Assembly (NCBI GenBank): GCA_019636565.1
Contig: JAHBXG010000010.1
Coordinates: 58,374 to 122,373 of the forward strand
DNA: 64,000 bases
Reading direction: 5' to 3'
Source: Phycisphaeraceae bacterium
Lineage (GTDB): Bacteria; Planctomycetota; Phycisphaerae; Phycisphaerales; UBA1924
Of the stretch, positions 26,654-36,094 are shown in pieces. The notes beneath the pieces were generated by a model. It was not told the origin of the DNA, did not search any database, and worked only from the letters and a program-made list of their open reading frames with translations. Both the position numbers and the translations under genes were made by a program. Every line of letters starts with the position of its first letter. Positions within the stretch are counted from its first letter, which is position 1.

Positions 26654-26804
26654 AGAATGGTTTCCTCTGCAATGCGCCCCGGAGGGGAAGTGGCACCGCA
26701 CAGAAAACGACAGAACATTGAGAATTGACCTTGTCTCGGGACTTGGCGCACGACTTCTGTCGGCAGGGCCACGGTATACTGCGGATAGCTTCAGGAGTGC
26801 CTCT

Positions 26805-28178
26805 ATGAAACGCGGTCTTGCTCTTCCCCTGATACTGCTTTGCCTCGGCTCACCCACTCGCATCCTCTTTGCCCAAGACTCCGCGAAACCGGCTGCGGCC
26901 CCGGCTGCTGCGCCGGCCGGCGACAAGCTCTCCGCGGAACAGATCGACCAATTGGTCGCTCCGATCGCGCTCTACCCGGATGAACTGCTCTCCCAGATCC
27001 TGATGGCCTCGACCTACCCGATCGAGGTGGTGCAGGCCGATCGCTGGGCAAAGGCCCACAAGGACCTGAAGGGTGACGCGCTCGCCAAGGCGCTCGAATC
27101 CGAAACGTGGGACGCGAGCGTGAAGTCGCTCGTGCAGTTTCCCGACGTGCTGAGCATGATGAGCGAGAAATTGGACATCACTTCCAAGATCGGCGACGCG
27201 TTCATCTCGCAGCAGAAAGACGTGATGGACGCCGTGCAGCGCCTGCGCGCCAAGGCGCAGCAGGCGGGCAATTTGCAATCCAATCAGCAGCAGACCGTCA
27301 CTGTTCAGCCTGCCGCGGCAGGCTCACAGACGCAGACGATCATCATCCAGCCGGCGAACCCGCAGGTGGTGTACGTGCCCCAGTACAACCCGACGGTCGT
27401 TTACGGCGCGTGGCCGTATCCGGCCTACCCCCCCTACCCCTACTACCCGCCGGGATACGTCGCCGGGACCGCCGCGCTTTCGTTCGGCATCGGTGTCGCG
27501 TGCGGCGCGATCTGGAGCAACAACGCCTGGGGCAGTTGCAACTGGCACGGCGGATCGGTCAACATCAACAACAACTACAACCGCAACGTCAATATCAACA
27601 ACGCGAACATCAATAACGCGAACATCAACCGGGCCAATGTCAACAACGCGAACGTGAATCGAGCGAACGTCAACAACGCCCAAGGCACCGCCTGGAAGCA
27701 CGACCCGTCTCACCGGCAGGGTGCACCGTATTCCAATAGCGCGACGGCAAGGCAGTACGGCGGCGTCTCAAGTACGCAGGCGACGCAGGCACGGGAGCAG
27801 TATCGCGGGAGAGAGGCTTCCGGGCAAGGGCTTTCGAACCGGCAGGGTGGTCAGGGCAATTTCGACCGCAATCAGGCCTCGCAGAACATGCAGAACCGTC
27901 AGGGTCAGGGCCAGAATCGCCAAGGCGGACAGGGAAACTTTGATCGAAACCAGGCCTCCCAGAATGCACAGAACCGCCAAGGGGGCGGGCAGATGCAGAA
28001 CCGGCAGAGCAGCGGCAATTCGGGTGCATTCAGCGGTGTTGATCGTGGAAATGCGACGCGTGAAGCCAGCAGCCGCGGCAACGCCAGCCGGAGCGGCGGG
28101 CAGCAGATGTCACGTCCGAGCGGGGGTTCTCGTTCGACGCCTTCTCGCAGCGGAGGCGGCGGGCGCGGAAGGCGCTAA
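26805..28178 (+). CDS. DUF3300 secreted protein with Asn/Gln-rich repeats
   Basis: A 457-residue exported protein. A signal peptide (about 1-24, ending LFAQ) and an Ala/Pro linker precede a DUF3300 domain (about 45-200) with LVAPIALYPDELLSQILMAS and VVYVPQYNPTVVYG. From about residue 235 the protein is low-complexity: repeats of NINNAN/NVNRAN, then two copies of QGGQGNFDRNQASQN, then a Ser/Arg/Gly tail. Start ATG at 26805 follows CAGGAG, and a TATACT -10-like hexamer lies 25 bases before it. It is followed by a DUF2950 gene, a pairing known from other bacteria. Envelope location is likely; activity is unknown. Confidence 0.85.
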   Translation: MKRGLALPLILLCLGSPTRILFAQDSAKPAAAPAAAPAGDKLSAEQIDQLVAPIALYPDELLSQILMASTYPIEVVQADRWAKAHKDLKGDALAKALESETWDASVKSLVQFPDVLSMMSEKLDITSKIGDAFISQQKDVMDAVQRLRAKAQQAGNLQSNQQQTVTVQPAAAGSQTQTIIIQPANPQVVYVPQYNPTVVYGAWPYPAYPPYPYYPPGYVAGTAALSFGIGVACGAIWSNNAWGSCNWHGGSVNINNNYNRNVNINNANINNANINRANVNNANVNRANVNNAQGTAWKHDPSHRQGAPYSNSATARQYGGVSSTQATQAREQYRGREASGQGLSNRQGGQGNFDRNQASQNMQNRQGQGQNRQGGQGNFDRNQASQNAQNRQGGGQMQNRQSSGNSGAFSGVDRGNATREASSRGNASRSGGQQMSRPSGGSRSTPSRSGGGGRGRR

Positions 28179-28228
28179 TCAATCCAGGTTCCCGGATCAG
28201 ATTCTCATTCCTCATCGAGATCGAAAAC

Positions 28229-29185
28229 ATGCTTCAACTCGTTTCGCGCCGCGTGCTTCCCGTTCTGGCCTGTGCCTCAGTCGGCTTGACCGCCCTGCTG
28301 GCGACATCCTGCGCATCGAATCCTCCGCAGGATCCGGTCGTGTCCCAAGGGGAAGCTTTCGAAACCCCCCAGGCGGCGATTGATGCCGGAGTCGGGGCGC
28401 TGCGTGCCGACGATCAAGCGGCGCTCACCCGTATTCTCGGCGTAGATTCGAAGCTCCTCGGATCAGGCGATGAGATCGCGGACCGCGCGAACATTCAGAC
28501 GTTCTTGAGAAAATATGACGAGAGCCACCGGCTCGTCGAAAACGAGGGCGGTTCCATGACACTTGAGGTCGGCGACGATCGCTGGCCGATGGCGTTCCCG
28601 ATCATTCATGATTCAGACGGTTGGCGGTTCGATACGGCGGCGGGCATTGAAGAAATAAACGCTCGACGAATTGGTCGCAACGAATTGGATTGCATCCAGA
28701 CCTGCCGCGCGATTGCGGATGCGCAGTCGGATTACCTGATGATGGATCCGGATGGCGGGATGCCTCCGGCGTATGCACAGAAGTTTCTGAGTGATTCGGG
28801 CACGAAGAACGGCCTGTTCTGGCCGAGCGAGCCGGGCGAAGCACAGAGCCCGCTGGGCGATCTCGCGGCACAGGCGAGCGCGGAGGGCTATCGCAGAAGC
28901 GCCGACGGCCAGCCTCATCCCTATCACGGCTATTTCTATCGCATCCTGACCGAGCAGGGTCGATACGCGCCGGGCGGACAGCAGTCGTACCTGGAAAACG
29001 GACGCATGACGCGCGGCTTTGCCGTCATCGCTTTCCCGGCTGAATACGGCACATCGGGAGTGATGTCGTTCATGATTTCCAAGCAGGGGATTGTGTATCA
29101 GCGCGACCTCGGCCCGGATACCGCTTCTATCGCACGCTCGAAGAAAGAATTCAACCCGATGCCGGGCTGGACAGTCGTGAACTGA
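28229..29185 (+). CDS. DUF2950 lipoprotein
   Basis: A 318-residue DUF2950 protein with a lipoprotein signal (LATSC, Cys28). The domain runs from about 45: FETPQAAIDAGVGALRADDQ, NELDCIQTCRAIADAQSDYL, HPYHGYFYRILTEQG and a C-terminal YGTSGVMSFMISKQGIVYQ. The family is found almost always beside DUF3300, as here with a 50-base gap, so the two should act together at the envelope. Activity is unknown. Confidence 0.88.
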   Translation: MLQLVSRRVLPVLACASVGLTALLATSCASNPPQDPVVSQGEAFETPQAAIDAGVGALRADDQAALTRILGVDSKLLGSGDEIADRANIQTFLRKYDESHRLVENEGGSMTLEVGDDRWPMAFPIIHDSDGWRFDTAAGIEEINARRIGRNELDCIQTCRAIADAQSDYLMMDPDGGMPPAYAQKFLSDSGTKNGLFWPSEPGEAQSPLGDLAAQASAEGYRRSADGQPHPYHGYFYRILTEQGRYAPGGQQSYLENGRMTRGFAVIAFPAEYGTSGVMSFMISKQGIVYQRDLGPDTASIARSKKEFNPMPGWTVVN

Positions 29186-29191
29186 TCGCGG

Positions 29192-30169
29192 CTACGCGCG
29201 TTCCCACGGAAAGCCGTGCGGGATGATCTCGGGGCGATTGTTGAGCCAGCCAACCAGAAACTCGAAGGCATCGACCAGTCGCGGCCCGGGGCGGTTGAAC
29301 ATCTGATTCCCATCGACGAGCGCGACGCGTCCGTTCCGTACGGCCTTGAGATCGGAATACCACGCTTTGCGGGAGAGCGCCGCAGCGCATTGGCGGGTTT
29401 GCGCGAGGTTCATGCCGCACGGTGAAATGATGACCGCGTCGGGATTCAGCGCCCCCACCACTTCGGGCGCGACGCGAATCGACTTGCCCGCGATTCGTTC
29501 GGCCATCTGCGGGCCCGCGGCTGCGCCGGCATGCTCTTTTGGGATCGGGGCATTGAGCGGATGACGGCCCCCGGCACGCTCGATGAGTTGAGGGGTCCAG
29601 TGCCCCCCAACAAAGAGAGGGTCGGTCCATTCGAGAAAGACAACGGACGGACCATCCTCAAACGCGTTGACAAACTCGGCCGCGGCAAACATTCGTTCCC
29701 GCAGGCGGGTGACGGTTTCGATGGCCTGTTTCTCAAGCCCCGCGGCGCGCCCGATGGTGTAGAGATCATCGAGCACGCCCTCAAAGGTCTGCGGATTGAG
29801 GCTGACGATATCGGGTCGGGATGGCAGGGTCTCCGCGATGCGCCGGACCGCTTTCAGATCGATCGAGCAAACCTCGCACAGATCCTGCGTGAGAATCAGA
29901 TCGGGCTTGAGATCGCGGAGGAGTTGCTCGTTGACGGAGTAAAGGGATTGGCCCGATGCAAGTTGCTCGCGGACTCTGGCATCGATCGCGGCGGGATCGG
30001 CCTCGGGCTCGGGGCCGATGGATTGTGAAGTGAGGACGGGCAGTCGCGCGATCTCCGGCGGGTAGTCACATTCGTGCGAGCGACCGACCAGGAGCGAGCC
30101 GCCCCCGATCGCACAGAGCGATTCGGTCGCGGACGGGAGCAGGCTGATGATGCGGGGTGCCAAGCACAA
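29192..30169 (-). CDS. Cobalamin-binding BtuF-like protein
   Basis: A 325-residue protein of the periplasmic-binding-protein-like superfamily that includes BtuF. It opens APRIISLLPSATESLCAIGG, the BtuF/FhuD-type motif, and carries LKPDLILTQDLCEVC, VVFLEWTDPLFVGGHWTPQL and CGMNLAQTRQ. It has no signal peptide or lipobox, so it may be cytoplasmic or exported by an unseen start. The frame begins with TTG at 30169; a clear ATG is lacking near the N-terminus. No BtuC, BtuD or cobalamin riboswitch is nearby. Vitamin B12 or a related corrinoid is the likely ligand. Confidence 0.75.
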   Translation of the reverse strand: MCLAPRIISLLPSATESLCAIGGGSLLVGRSHECDYPPEIARLPVLTSQSIGPEPEADPAAIDARVREQLASGQSLYSVNEQLLRDLKPDLILTQDLCEVCSIDLKAVRRIAETLPSRPDIVSLNPQTFEGVLDDLYTIGRAAGLEKQAIETVTRLRERMFAAAEFVNAFEDGPSVVFLEWTDPLFVGGHWTPQLIERAGGRHPLNAPIPKEHAGAAAGPQMAERIAGKSIRVAPEVVGALNPDAVIISPCGMNLAQTRQCAAALSRKAWYSDLKAVRNGRVALVDGNQMFNRPGPRLVDAFEFLVGWLNNRPEIIPHGFPWERA

Positions 30170-30208
30170 TTCTATTTGTCCGTTTGTCCCGTTGCTCCCT
30201 TCAAACCC

Positions 30209-30214
30209 TACCCT
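30209..30214 (+). promoter_or_regulatory. Putative -10 element of a leaderless promoter (cyclophilin gene)
   Basis: TACCCT ends five bases before the ATG at 30220; no ribosome site is present. A possible -35 (TTGTCC) begins at 30184. Confidence 0.3.
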
Positions 30215-30219
30215 TGACC

Positions 30220-30714
30220 ATGCAAGTCAAACTCACCACCTCGCACGGCGACATAGTGATGGAACTCGACCCCAAGAAGGCTCCGGTCAGCACGGAGAAC
30301 TTTGTCGCGTACGTCAAGAGCGGCCACTACGAAGGCACGGTCTTCCATCGCGTGATCGATTCGTTCATGATCCAGGGTGGCGGGCACACGGCCGACCTGG
30401 GCAAGAAAACGACCAACAAGCCCATCAAGAACGAGTGGCAGAACGGTCTCAAGAACGTGCGCGGGGCGGTCGCGATGGCGCGCCTGGGCGGCAACCCCGA
30501 CTCGGCTACCAGCCAGTTCTTCATCAACACCGTCGATAACGCGTTCCTCGATCGCCCTCAATCCGACGGCGCTGCGTACGCCGTCTTCGGCAAGGTGATC
30601 AGCGGCATGGAAGTGGTCGAAAAGATCCGCAAAGTCAAGACCACTTCCAAGCAAGGCATGAGCGATGTGCCGGTGGAGCCGGTGGTGATCTCGAAGGCGG
30701 AAGTGGTGGCGTAG
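30220..30714 (+). CDS. Cyclophilin-type peptidyl-prolyl isomerase
   Basis: A 164-residue single-domain cyclophilin that catalyses cis-trans isomerisation of Xaa-Pro bonds. Core motifs: VFHRVIDSFMIQGGGH (catalytic Arg and Phe), RGAVAMARLGGNPDSATSQF and FFINTVDNAFLD, AVFGKVISGMEVVEKI. No signal peptide is present, so it is cytoplasmic. It is divergent from the BtuF-like gene and convergent with the propeller/cytochrome gene. Confidence 0.95.
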   Translation: MQVKLTTSHGDIVMELDPKKAPVSTENFVAYVKSGHYEGTVFHRVIDSFMIQGGGHTADLGKKTTNKPIKNEWQNGLKNVRGAVAMARLGGNPDSATSQFFINTVDNAFLDRPQSDGAAYAVFGKVISGMEVVEKIRKVKTTSKQGMSDVPVEPVVISKAEVVA

Positions 30715-30730
30715 GAATCGCGCCTGTAGT

Positions 30731-33688
30731 TCACGGACACAGCAACTGGTTGTACCCCGCAAGGAACGCCACAAAATCGGCGTCGTCTACAAGCGCATCG
30801 CGGTTCAGATCCGCGGCCATGCTCGCGGGCGGAACCACCAACTGGTCGTAGTTGACCACGAAGATCTGGAAGTCGGCATCATCTACGAATCCGTCCGCGT
30901 TGAGATCGCCCGGGCACGGCGCCCGCTCGTCGCCGTCGAGGATGCCGTCGAGATCGCGATCGATGCCGATGCGCACCTCGCTGCCCTTGGGCACGATCAT
31001 CCAAGTCTGCTCGTTGCCGAGTGAAGCGAGATTCTTTACGGATGCGAGCGTGACAAGCGGACCGGCCTTGTCGGGCTGGAACATGCCTCCCTGGTAGGCC
31101 CAACCGCGCGAAACCCCGTTGACTCGCCCCTTCACGACAAGGCCGACCTTGCCCACACTCGCCAGCGCCTCGAACTGCGAGAGAAGCGAGAGTTGCGATT
31201 CGGTCGCGGTCGCGAAACTCACGAGCGTGGTCTGCTTGCCAACTGCGGCATGAGTGTCCCTGCTCAAAGGCCCGGGCGGATCGAACGGGTTGTTCGAGCC
31301 GGAAACCGCCATCTCGGACCCGGAGAATGCCAGGATGAGCGCGGTGAGGTTGGCAATTTCCTGATCGCTCTGAACGTTGAATACGGGCTCGGCGACGAAT
31401 CGCTCGATCGAGTCCACCGAACCGTCATGGAGCAGACCAAAGCCTGCCGTGTTCTCCATCTGCGTCGCGTTGAAGCCGGTCTTCTTGTACTGGTTGCGCA
31501 GTTGCGGGATCTTCATGGTGATGTTGGTCGAGCCGTCAACCGACACCACGGCGTGGTGGCGCTCGCCGTTCGGACCGGGGCTGATAGCGACGTAGTTCAA
31601 GCCTGAAAAGGTCGAATCCGTGCCCATGCCGGTCGGCACCGTGTGGCAGTTGACACAGGAGAGAGCGCCGGCGTCGAGCTTGCGGGCGTTGCTGCGATAG
31701 ATCGACAGACCGTTGGACGCGTTCCCGTTCGGAAGCGGCTGGCCCGCGGCACCGAAGCGCCCGGTGGTGAAGTGGCCCGGCAGCGGCAGATTCGTCGGCA
31801 GCGTGTTGTCGAGGTTCCGGAACGGGTTGGGCGGAATGGTGATCGTCGCCAGGAAGTTCTCAAACTCCTGCATCTCGCCCGCGCCGAGCGGACCATCGCC
31901 GCCTTGGAGTGCAAGAAACGCGTTCGCAAAGGCTTCGATTCCCGCCCGATCCCCCCGCCAGTGATGCGGCTCGTGGCCGATGATGTCCTGCAGCGTCTGC
32001 GTCATCATCGGGCCTTTCATCGGGTGGAACGGGGCAAAGCCGGAGGTCAGGCCCGGGAGGCCGAACCCGAGGTTGAGACCCGTGAGCGGGTCAACCGTGC
32101 CGCTGGGGTCACCAAGGTCCCACGCCAGGCGGTCCATCGTGGCGTCGATATGGCACGATGCGCACGAGATCTGGCCAAGCCCGGAATTGCGGTGCGTGTC
32201 GTACAGGTGCTTGCGCCCGGCCTTGATGTCGGCGGTCGTCGGATCAAAGAACGGAACGCGGAGAATCTCCTGCTCGCTCGCGAGGGAGACGACGGAGATC
32301 GAACCGGAGAACTTGTTCATCACGTAGAGCCGATCGCGTGCTTCATCCAGCGCAAGGCCCGTCGGGCCATCGCCCACTTCGATCGTCTGCTGCAAACCCA
32401 CGCGTGCGCCGGCTTGATTGATGACGATCACGTTGTTCGAGCCCATGCCGGCGACGTAGGCCGTGGTGCCTGCGCTGTTCCAGACGATGGCGCGCGGATC
32501 ACCAAGAGATTTCTGGCGTTCGGCCAGCGGGATGCTGGATGTTGTGTACGTCAGATGCGGATTGAGATCGACAACGGTCGATGCCAGGGTGCCGGGCTGT
32601 ACGGTCGCCATCTCGACGCGGATGAACTTTCCCTTGAGGTTCGGCTCGTAGCGGATGTGGTTGGTCGCCTCGGTGCCCACGACGGCGATCTCGCCGGTCA
32701 CCGGATTCACGCCGACGCTCATGCACAGGTTCATCAGGCGGCGGGCATACGACACGCTCAGCGAATTCGCGTCGATCGATGCAAGATCATTATCGAGTAA
32801 CTTCCAACCGGTGGGTCTGCCCGACTTGCTCGCACCCGCGCCTGTAACAAGGTCGGTCCAGTCGCCGTTGTTGTCGTCAAACCAGTTTCCGGTTCCGTCA
32901 TCGCGAACAATCAATGCAACGGGCGGAGGCGTGCCCGCCGCGGGGTTCTTGGCAGGGACGAACATGGTGCCGACGTTCGGCGGTGGGTTCACGCCGCCGT
33001 AAGGCCCGGCAAAGATGTTGACGACATTGGGCGGAAAACTCAGAACAGCGCCGCCAATCCCCGCCGTCGCGCCCCCTCCGAGCACCGTCGTGCCGTTGCC
33101 GGATTCAAAGACCGCGGCATACACCGTCGAGCCATCCGGACTGACCGCCATCGCGCGAGGCGACTCTCCCTGGATGGGAATCTCAGCGAGCGGCGCATCT
33201 CCCCCCGTTACGCCGAACACCTGCACGACTTTGGCAACAGAACACGTCACAAACGCCCGCTGCGGGCTGCCCGCGAACACGATATCACTCGGTTCGTCCT
33301 TGGTAGCCATGGTGCGGATCACGTTCATCGTGGTCAGATCGACGACGCTCACCGTGTCGCTGATGCGGTTGACCACCCAGGCTTCGGTGTTGGTGCGGGC
33401 GCGAACCGAAATCGGGTCGAGGCCGACCGAAACGGAACCAAGCGAATACGGGAGCCCGTGGCTTATGTCGAAAACCTCGAGGCGGTTATCGGCCGTATTC
33501 ACTGCCAGGAGGCGGGTGCCGTCAGGAGACTTGTCCAGTGGATGAACGTGGGGGCTTTCCCAGTTCACGAACGAACTGTTGAAATAGCGATCGCCGAACG
33601 GGTCACTCTGGACAACCAGTGCACCGGCCATGCCAACGCACGCCAAGCCGAAAACACCCGCGTACGCCGCTTCTTTCCAATTCTTCAT
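30731..33688 (-). CDS. Secreted beta-propeller/cytochrome c protein with dockerin-type tail
   Basis: A 985-residue exported protein. After a signal or anchor helix (about 5-27) comes a YVTN-type beta-propeller (about 45-490) with repeats such as VSVVDLTTMNVIRTMAT and RLYVMNKFSGSISVVSL. Two haem-binding CxxCH motifs follow: CASCH near residue 508 and CVNCH near 677, in a region like di-haem peroxidase/MauG-type domains. The C-terminal EF-hand module ends LLCP. The ATG at 33688 is preferred to the adjacent TTG. It is probably a periplasmic or surface redox protein; partner and substrate are unknown. Confidence 0.85.
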   Translation of the reverse strand: MKNWKEAAYAGVFGLACVGMAGALVVQSDPFGDRYFNSSFVNWESPHVHPLDKSPDGTRLLAVNTADNRLEVFDISHGLPYSLGSVSVGLDPISVRARTNTEAWVVNRISDTVSVVDLTTMNVIRTMATKDEPSDIVFAGSPQRAFVTCSVAKVVQVFGVTGGDAPLAEIPIQGESPRAMAVSPDGSTVYAAVFESGNGTTVLGGGATAGIGGAVLSFPPNVVNIFAGPYGGVNPPPNVGTMFVPAKNPAAGTPPPVALIVRDDGTGNWFDDNNGDWTDLVTGAGASKSGRPTGWKLLDNDLASIDANSLSVSYARRLMNLCMSVGVNPVTGEIAVVGTEATNHIRYEPNLKGKFIRVEMATVQPGTLASTVVDLNPHLTYTTSSIPLAERQKSLGDPRAIVWNSAGTTAYVAGMGSNNVIVINQAGARVGLQQTIEVGDGPTGLALDEARDRLYVMNKFSGSISVVSLASEQEILRVPFFDPTTADIKAGRKHLYDTHRNSGLGQISCASCHIDATMDRLAWDLGDPSGTVDPLTGLNLGFGLPGLTSGFAPFHPMKGPMMTQTLQDIIGHEPHHWRGDRAGIEAFANAFLALQGGDGPLGAGEMQEFENFLATITIPPNPFRNLDNTLPTNLPLPGHFTTGRFGAAGQPLPNGNASNGLSIYRSNARKLDAGALSCVNCHTVPTGMGTDSTFSGLNYVAISPGPNGERHHAVVSVDGSTNITMKIPQLRNQYKKTGFNATQMENTAGFGLLHDGSVDSIERFVAEPVFNVQSDQEIANLTALILAFSGSEMAVSGSNNPFDPPGPLSRDTHAAVGKQTTLVSFATATESQLSLLSQFEALASVGKVGLVVKGRVNGVSRGWAYQGGMFQPDKAGPLVTLASVKNLASLGNEQTWMIVPKGSEVRIGIDRDLDGILDGDERAPCPGDLNADGFVDDADFQIFVVNYDQLVVPPASMAADLNRDALVDDADFVAFLAGYNQLLCP

Positions 33689-33845
33689 CAATCGCTCCCG
33701 CTCTTGTTCCGACGAAGATACCCCGTCGCCGCTATCGCGCCAACGGCGAAAGCGAGAAACCGCCCGACTTTGATTCGGAATGTTCCGCGGAAGTTTTCGG
33801 CACCCGACCCGGAGCAGTCTCCCGAGTGCAGCCGCGTGATTTGCG

Positions 33846-35429
33846 CTAGGGAACCGCAGCGGATTGCCAGCAGCGAGCCAATCCGAGCGCCCCCGTCCGC
33901 GAGACCGGGGTCAGCACGATCGTGTCCGCTCCGTCGGTCTCGAAGGTCTCCCCGGCGCGGGTGCCCGAAAGAATCAGCGTGTGCCACTTTCCGGCGCGCC
34001 GGACCTGCAGCACCCAGCGCGACGGCATGAGCCCAAAATCCCACGGCGTCCACGCAAGAGCGGTGCGGGTGCTGTCGGCGGCAATCATGGACTTCCATTC
34101 TGTCTTCGCAAACGACGGATCCGCCAGCCATGGGCTCTCGGGGATGAGCGCCGCTTCCGGGTACTCGGTCATCAGGCCCTGATTGATCCCGCCCCGATTC
34201 TCAAGCATCACCTTGAGCGAAAAGTGGATCTGACCCGGCGTTGCAAGCCCTGGATTGCCGGCGCGTTCCCGCGTAACCCGGATTTGTCGCGCGATTTCGG
34301 CGGGGATCCAATTCAGCGTGGGATCGTCACTGCTCTGCCCGATGCGGCTTGTGTACAGGCTGGGCCAGAGGTGCCGCTCCATCGTGTTCTGTGCGGCCCA
34401 CCAGAGCAGGAGGCGGACGAAGTTCTGCGCGACCGAGTCGATGCTCCAGTAGAGTTGGGGCGAGAGATAATCAAGCCAGCCACGGTTCAACCAAAGTTTG
34501 GCGTCGGCATGCAGTTTCGCGACCGCGTCCATTCCCTTGATTCCCTCGGGGTTGCCGGGCTTCCAGATCCCAAAGGGCGCGATGCCAACCAGCACGTACG
34601 GCTTGGCGGTCTTGATGTCCGTGTAGAACCGCTCGACGAAGTCGTTGATGTTTTGCTGGCGCCAGAGATCGCGCGTCAACGGACGGATGGCGGTCCCGGG
34701 CGGCGCCTCGGCGCGAAGTTTCGCGACGTACTTGGCGTAGCTCTCGTCATCCGGGAACGCGGCACCTTCCTTCGGATACGGATAGAAATAATCATCGATC
34801 GCCACGCCGTCGATGTCGTATCGGTTCACTATGTCCATCGTGACGCGCATGGTGTGCTCGACAGATTCCGGTTCGCCCGGATCGAGCCACTCGTAGTTGT
34901 CGTATTCCTTCACGATTCCCGGGTTGGTACGCGAGATGTGCGATGCGGCATCCGGCGACGTTGCCTTGAAATGGCGGGCCCGGAAAGGATTGATCCAGAC
35001 ATGGACATCGATGGCGCGCCGGTGGGCTTCCTCGATCCAGATTTGCAAGGGGTCGTACCCGGGCTCGGACGGAGAAATGCCGCTCGCGCCCGTGAGGTAT
35101 TCGCTCCACGGCTCAATGGTGGAGGCGTACAGCGCATCGCAACTGGGCCGAACCTGGAGCAGCACGGCGTTGATGTTCATCTTCGAGAGGCCGTCGAGGT
35201 TCCGGACGATCTCGGCCTTCTGCGTCCGAACCGGAAGATCGCGTGCGCTCGGCCAGTCGATATTCTGGACGCTGGCGATCCAGACACCACGGAATTCGCG
35301 CGCGGGCTCGGGAGGAGCAAGGGTCGCAAGCGACTCAAGAGGCAATTCGCGCCATTGTGCGAAGCCATCAGTCGGGAGCCACACAACGCACACTGCCAAG
35401 CAAAACAAAAGACGATGTCGAAACTGCAT
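33846..35429 (-). CDS. GHL10-type (YngK-like) glycoside hydrolase
   Basis: A 527-residue exported protein with a signal peptide (about 1-24, ending GFAQ) and a GHL10 (DUF187) TIM-barrel domain. Visible motifs are EFRGVWIASVQNIDWPS, NINAVLLQVRPSCDALY, VHVWINPFRA and YDIDGVAIDDYFYPYP, whose acidic residues are candidates for catalysis. A C-terminal beta-domain follows from about 430. Members of the family act on polysaccharides or cell-wall glycans, and several are secreted. The exact substrate is unknown. No Shine-Dalgarno sequence precedes the ATG. Confidence 0.85.
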   Translation of the reverse strand: MQFRHRLLFCLAVCVVWLPTDGFAQWRELPLESLATLAPPEPAREFRGVWIASVQNIDWPSARDLPVRTQKAEIVRNLDGLSKMNINAVLLQVRPSCDALYASTIEPWSEYLTGASGISPSEPGYDPLQIWIEEAHRRAIDVHVWINPFRARHFKATSPDAASHISRTNPGIVKEYDNYEWLDPGEPESVEHTMRVTMDIVNRYDIDGVAIDDYFYPYPKEGAAFPDDESYAKYVAKLRAEAPPGTAIRPLTRDLWRQQNINDFVERFYTDIKTAKPYVLVGIAPFGIWKPGNPEGIKGMDAVAKLHADAKLWLNRGWLDYLSPQLYWSIDSVAQNFVRLLLWWAAQNTMERHLWPSLYTSRIGQSSDDPTLNWIPAEIARQIRVTRERAGNPGLATPGQIHFSLKVMLENRGGINQGLMTEYPEAALIPESPWLADPSFAKTEWKSMIAADSTRTALAWTPWDFGLMPSRWVLQVRRAGKWHTLILSGTRAGETFETDGADTIVLTPVSRTGALGLARCWQSAAVP

Positions 35430-35507
35430 GAAACGATCTTTGGCCGTTCCGGGCCTTGACTGGATATGAAGTGGGCGGGTTTGGAATCGCTGCAGCGAGT
35501 TCGCCTC

Positions 35508-35948
35508 TCACGACACCTTGCACCGATCGCCCTCGCACACGATGGCCGGGGCTTCGCCAAGAAACTTCGCGGCCCGCGCGCTGATCTTCATCCGGTTGCG
35601 AGCGAACCAGCGATAGAAGCAATCCGACACCGGGCGAACGAGCGGCCAGCCCGACACGCTAATAGCCGCGCTGGTCAGCCGGGCCCCGATGCCGCCGCCC
35701 TCGGCCACGGCGTGGTACGCACGCCGAAAAACCTCCATGCCGGTGATGAGGTCCCCCTCGGGCGTGACGCCGTGAATCTGTCCCATCAACTCGTCCATGG
35801 TCGCGTATCGCGACGCGTCAAAATCAGGTGCCGTGATGTCCAGAATCCGAAGCCTGCCCCGCCCGGCGTCCAACCTCTGCATGAACCGCCCCTCGCGCCG
35901 GCAGAGGGTGCATTTGCCGTCGATGAGGATGGTGAAGGGCTCGTTCAC
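35508..35948 (-). CDS. DCC-family (DUF393) thiol-disulfide oxidoreductase-like protein
   Basis: A 146-residue protein of the DCC family. The signature DGKCTLCRREGRFMQ lies at residues 10-24 with the Cys13-x2-Cys16 pair, followed by RYATMDELMGQIHGVTPEGD and an amphipathic C-terminal half. The family is thought to have a thioredoxin-like fold; activity is not established. Start is GTG at 35948, with GAATACC eight or so bases before it, again suggesting a short or absent leader. Confidence 0.85.
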   Translation of the reverse strand: MNEPFTILIDGKCTLCRREGRFMQRLDAGRGRLRILDITAPDFDASRYATMDELMGQIHGVTPEGDLITGMEVFRRAYHAVAEGGGIGARLTSAAISVSGWPLVRPVSDCFYRWFARNRMKISARAAKFLGEAPAIVCEGDRCKVS

Positions 35949-36094
35949 GCTCTTTGGTATTCTTCGACCGGCCGCGGGTGGATGTTCTCAATCGCGGTTC
36001 TTTGATCGCAATTGATCTTTGAGAGGCCGATACCGAACCCAAACAGAGCGGAAACGGCTACAGAGTGCACACCGTGGGCTCAGGGAGCACTCTC

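Noticed and set aside
27560..28020. CRISPR-like or tandem DNA repeat in the DUF3300 gene
   Set aside because: The repeats are in frame and encode Asn/Gln-rich protein repeats; there are no spacers of constant length.
29800..30220. Cobalamin riboswitch near the BtuF-like gene
   Set aside because: The space before the gene is only about 50 bases and shows no B12-box-like sequence.
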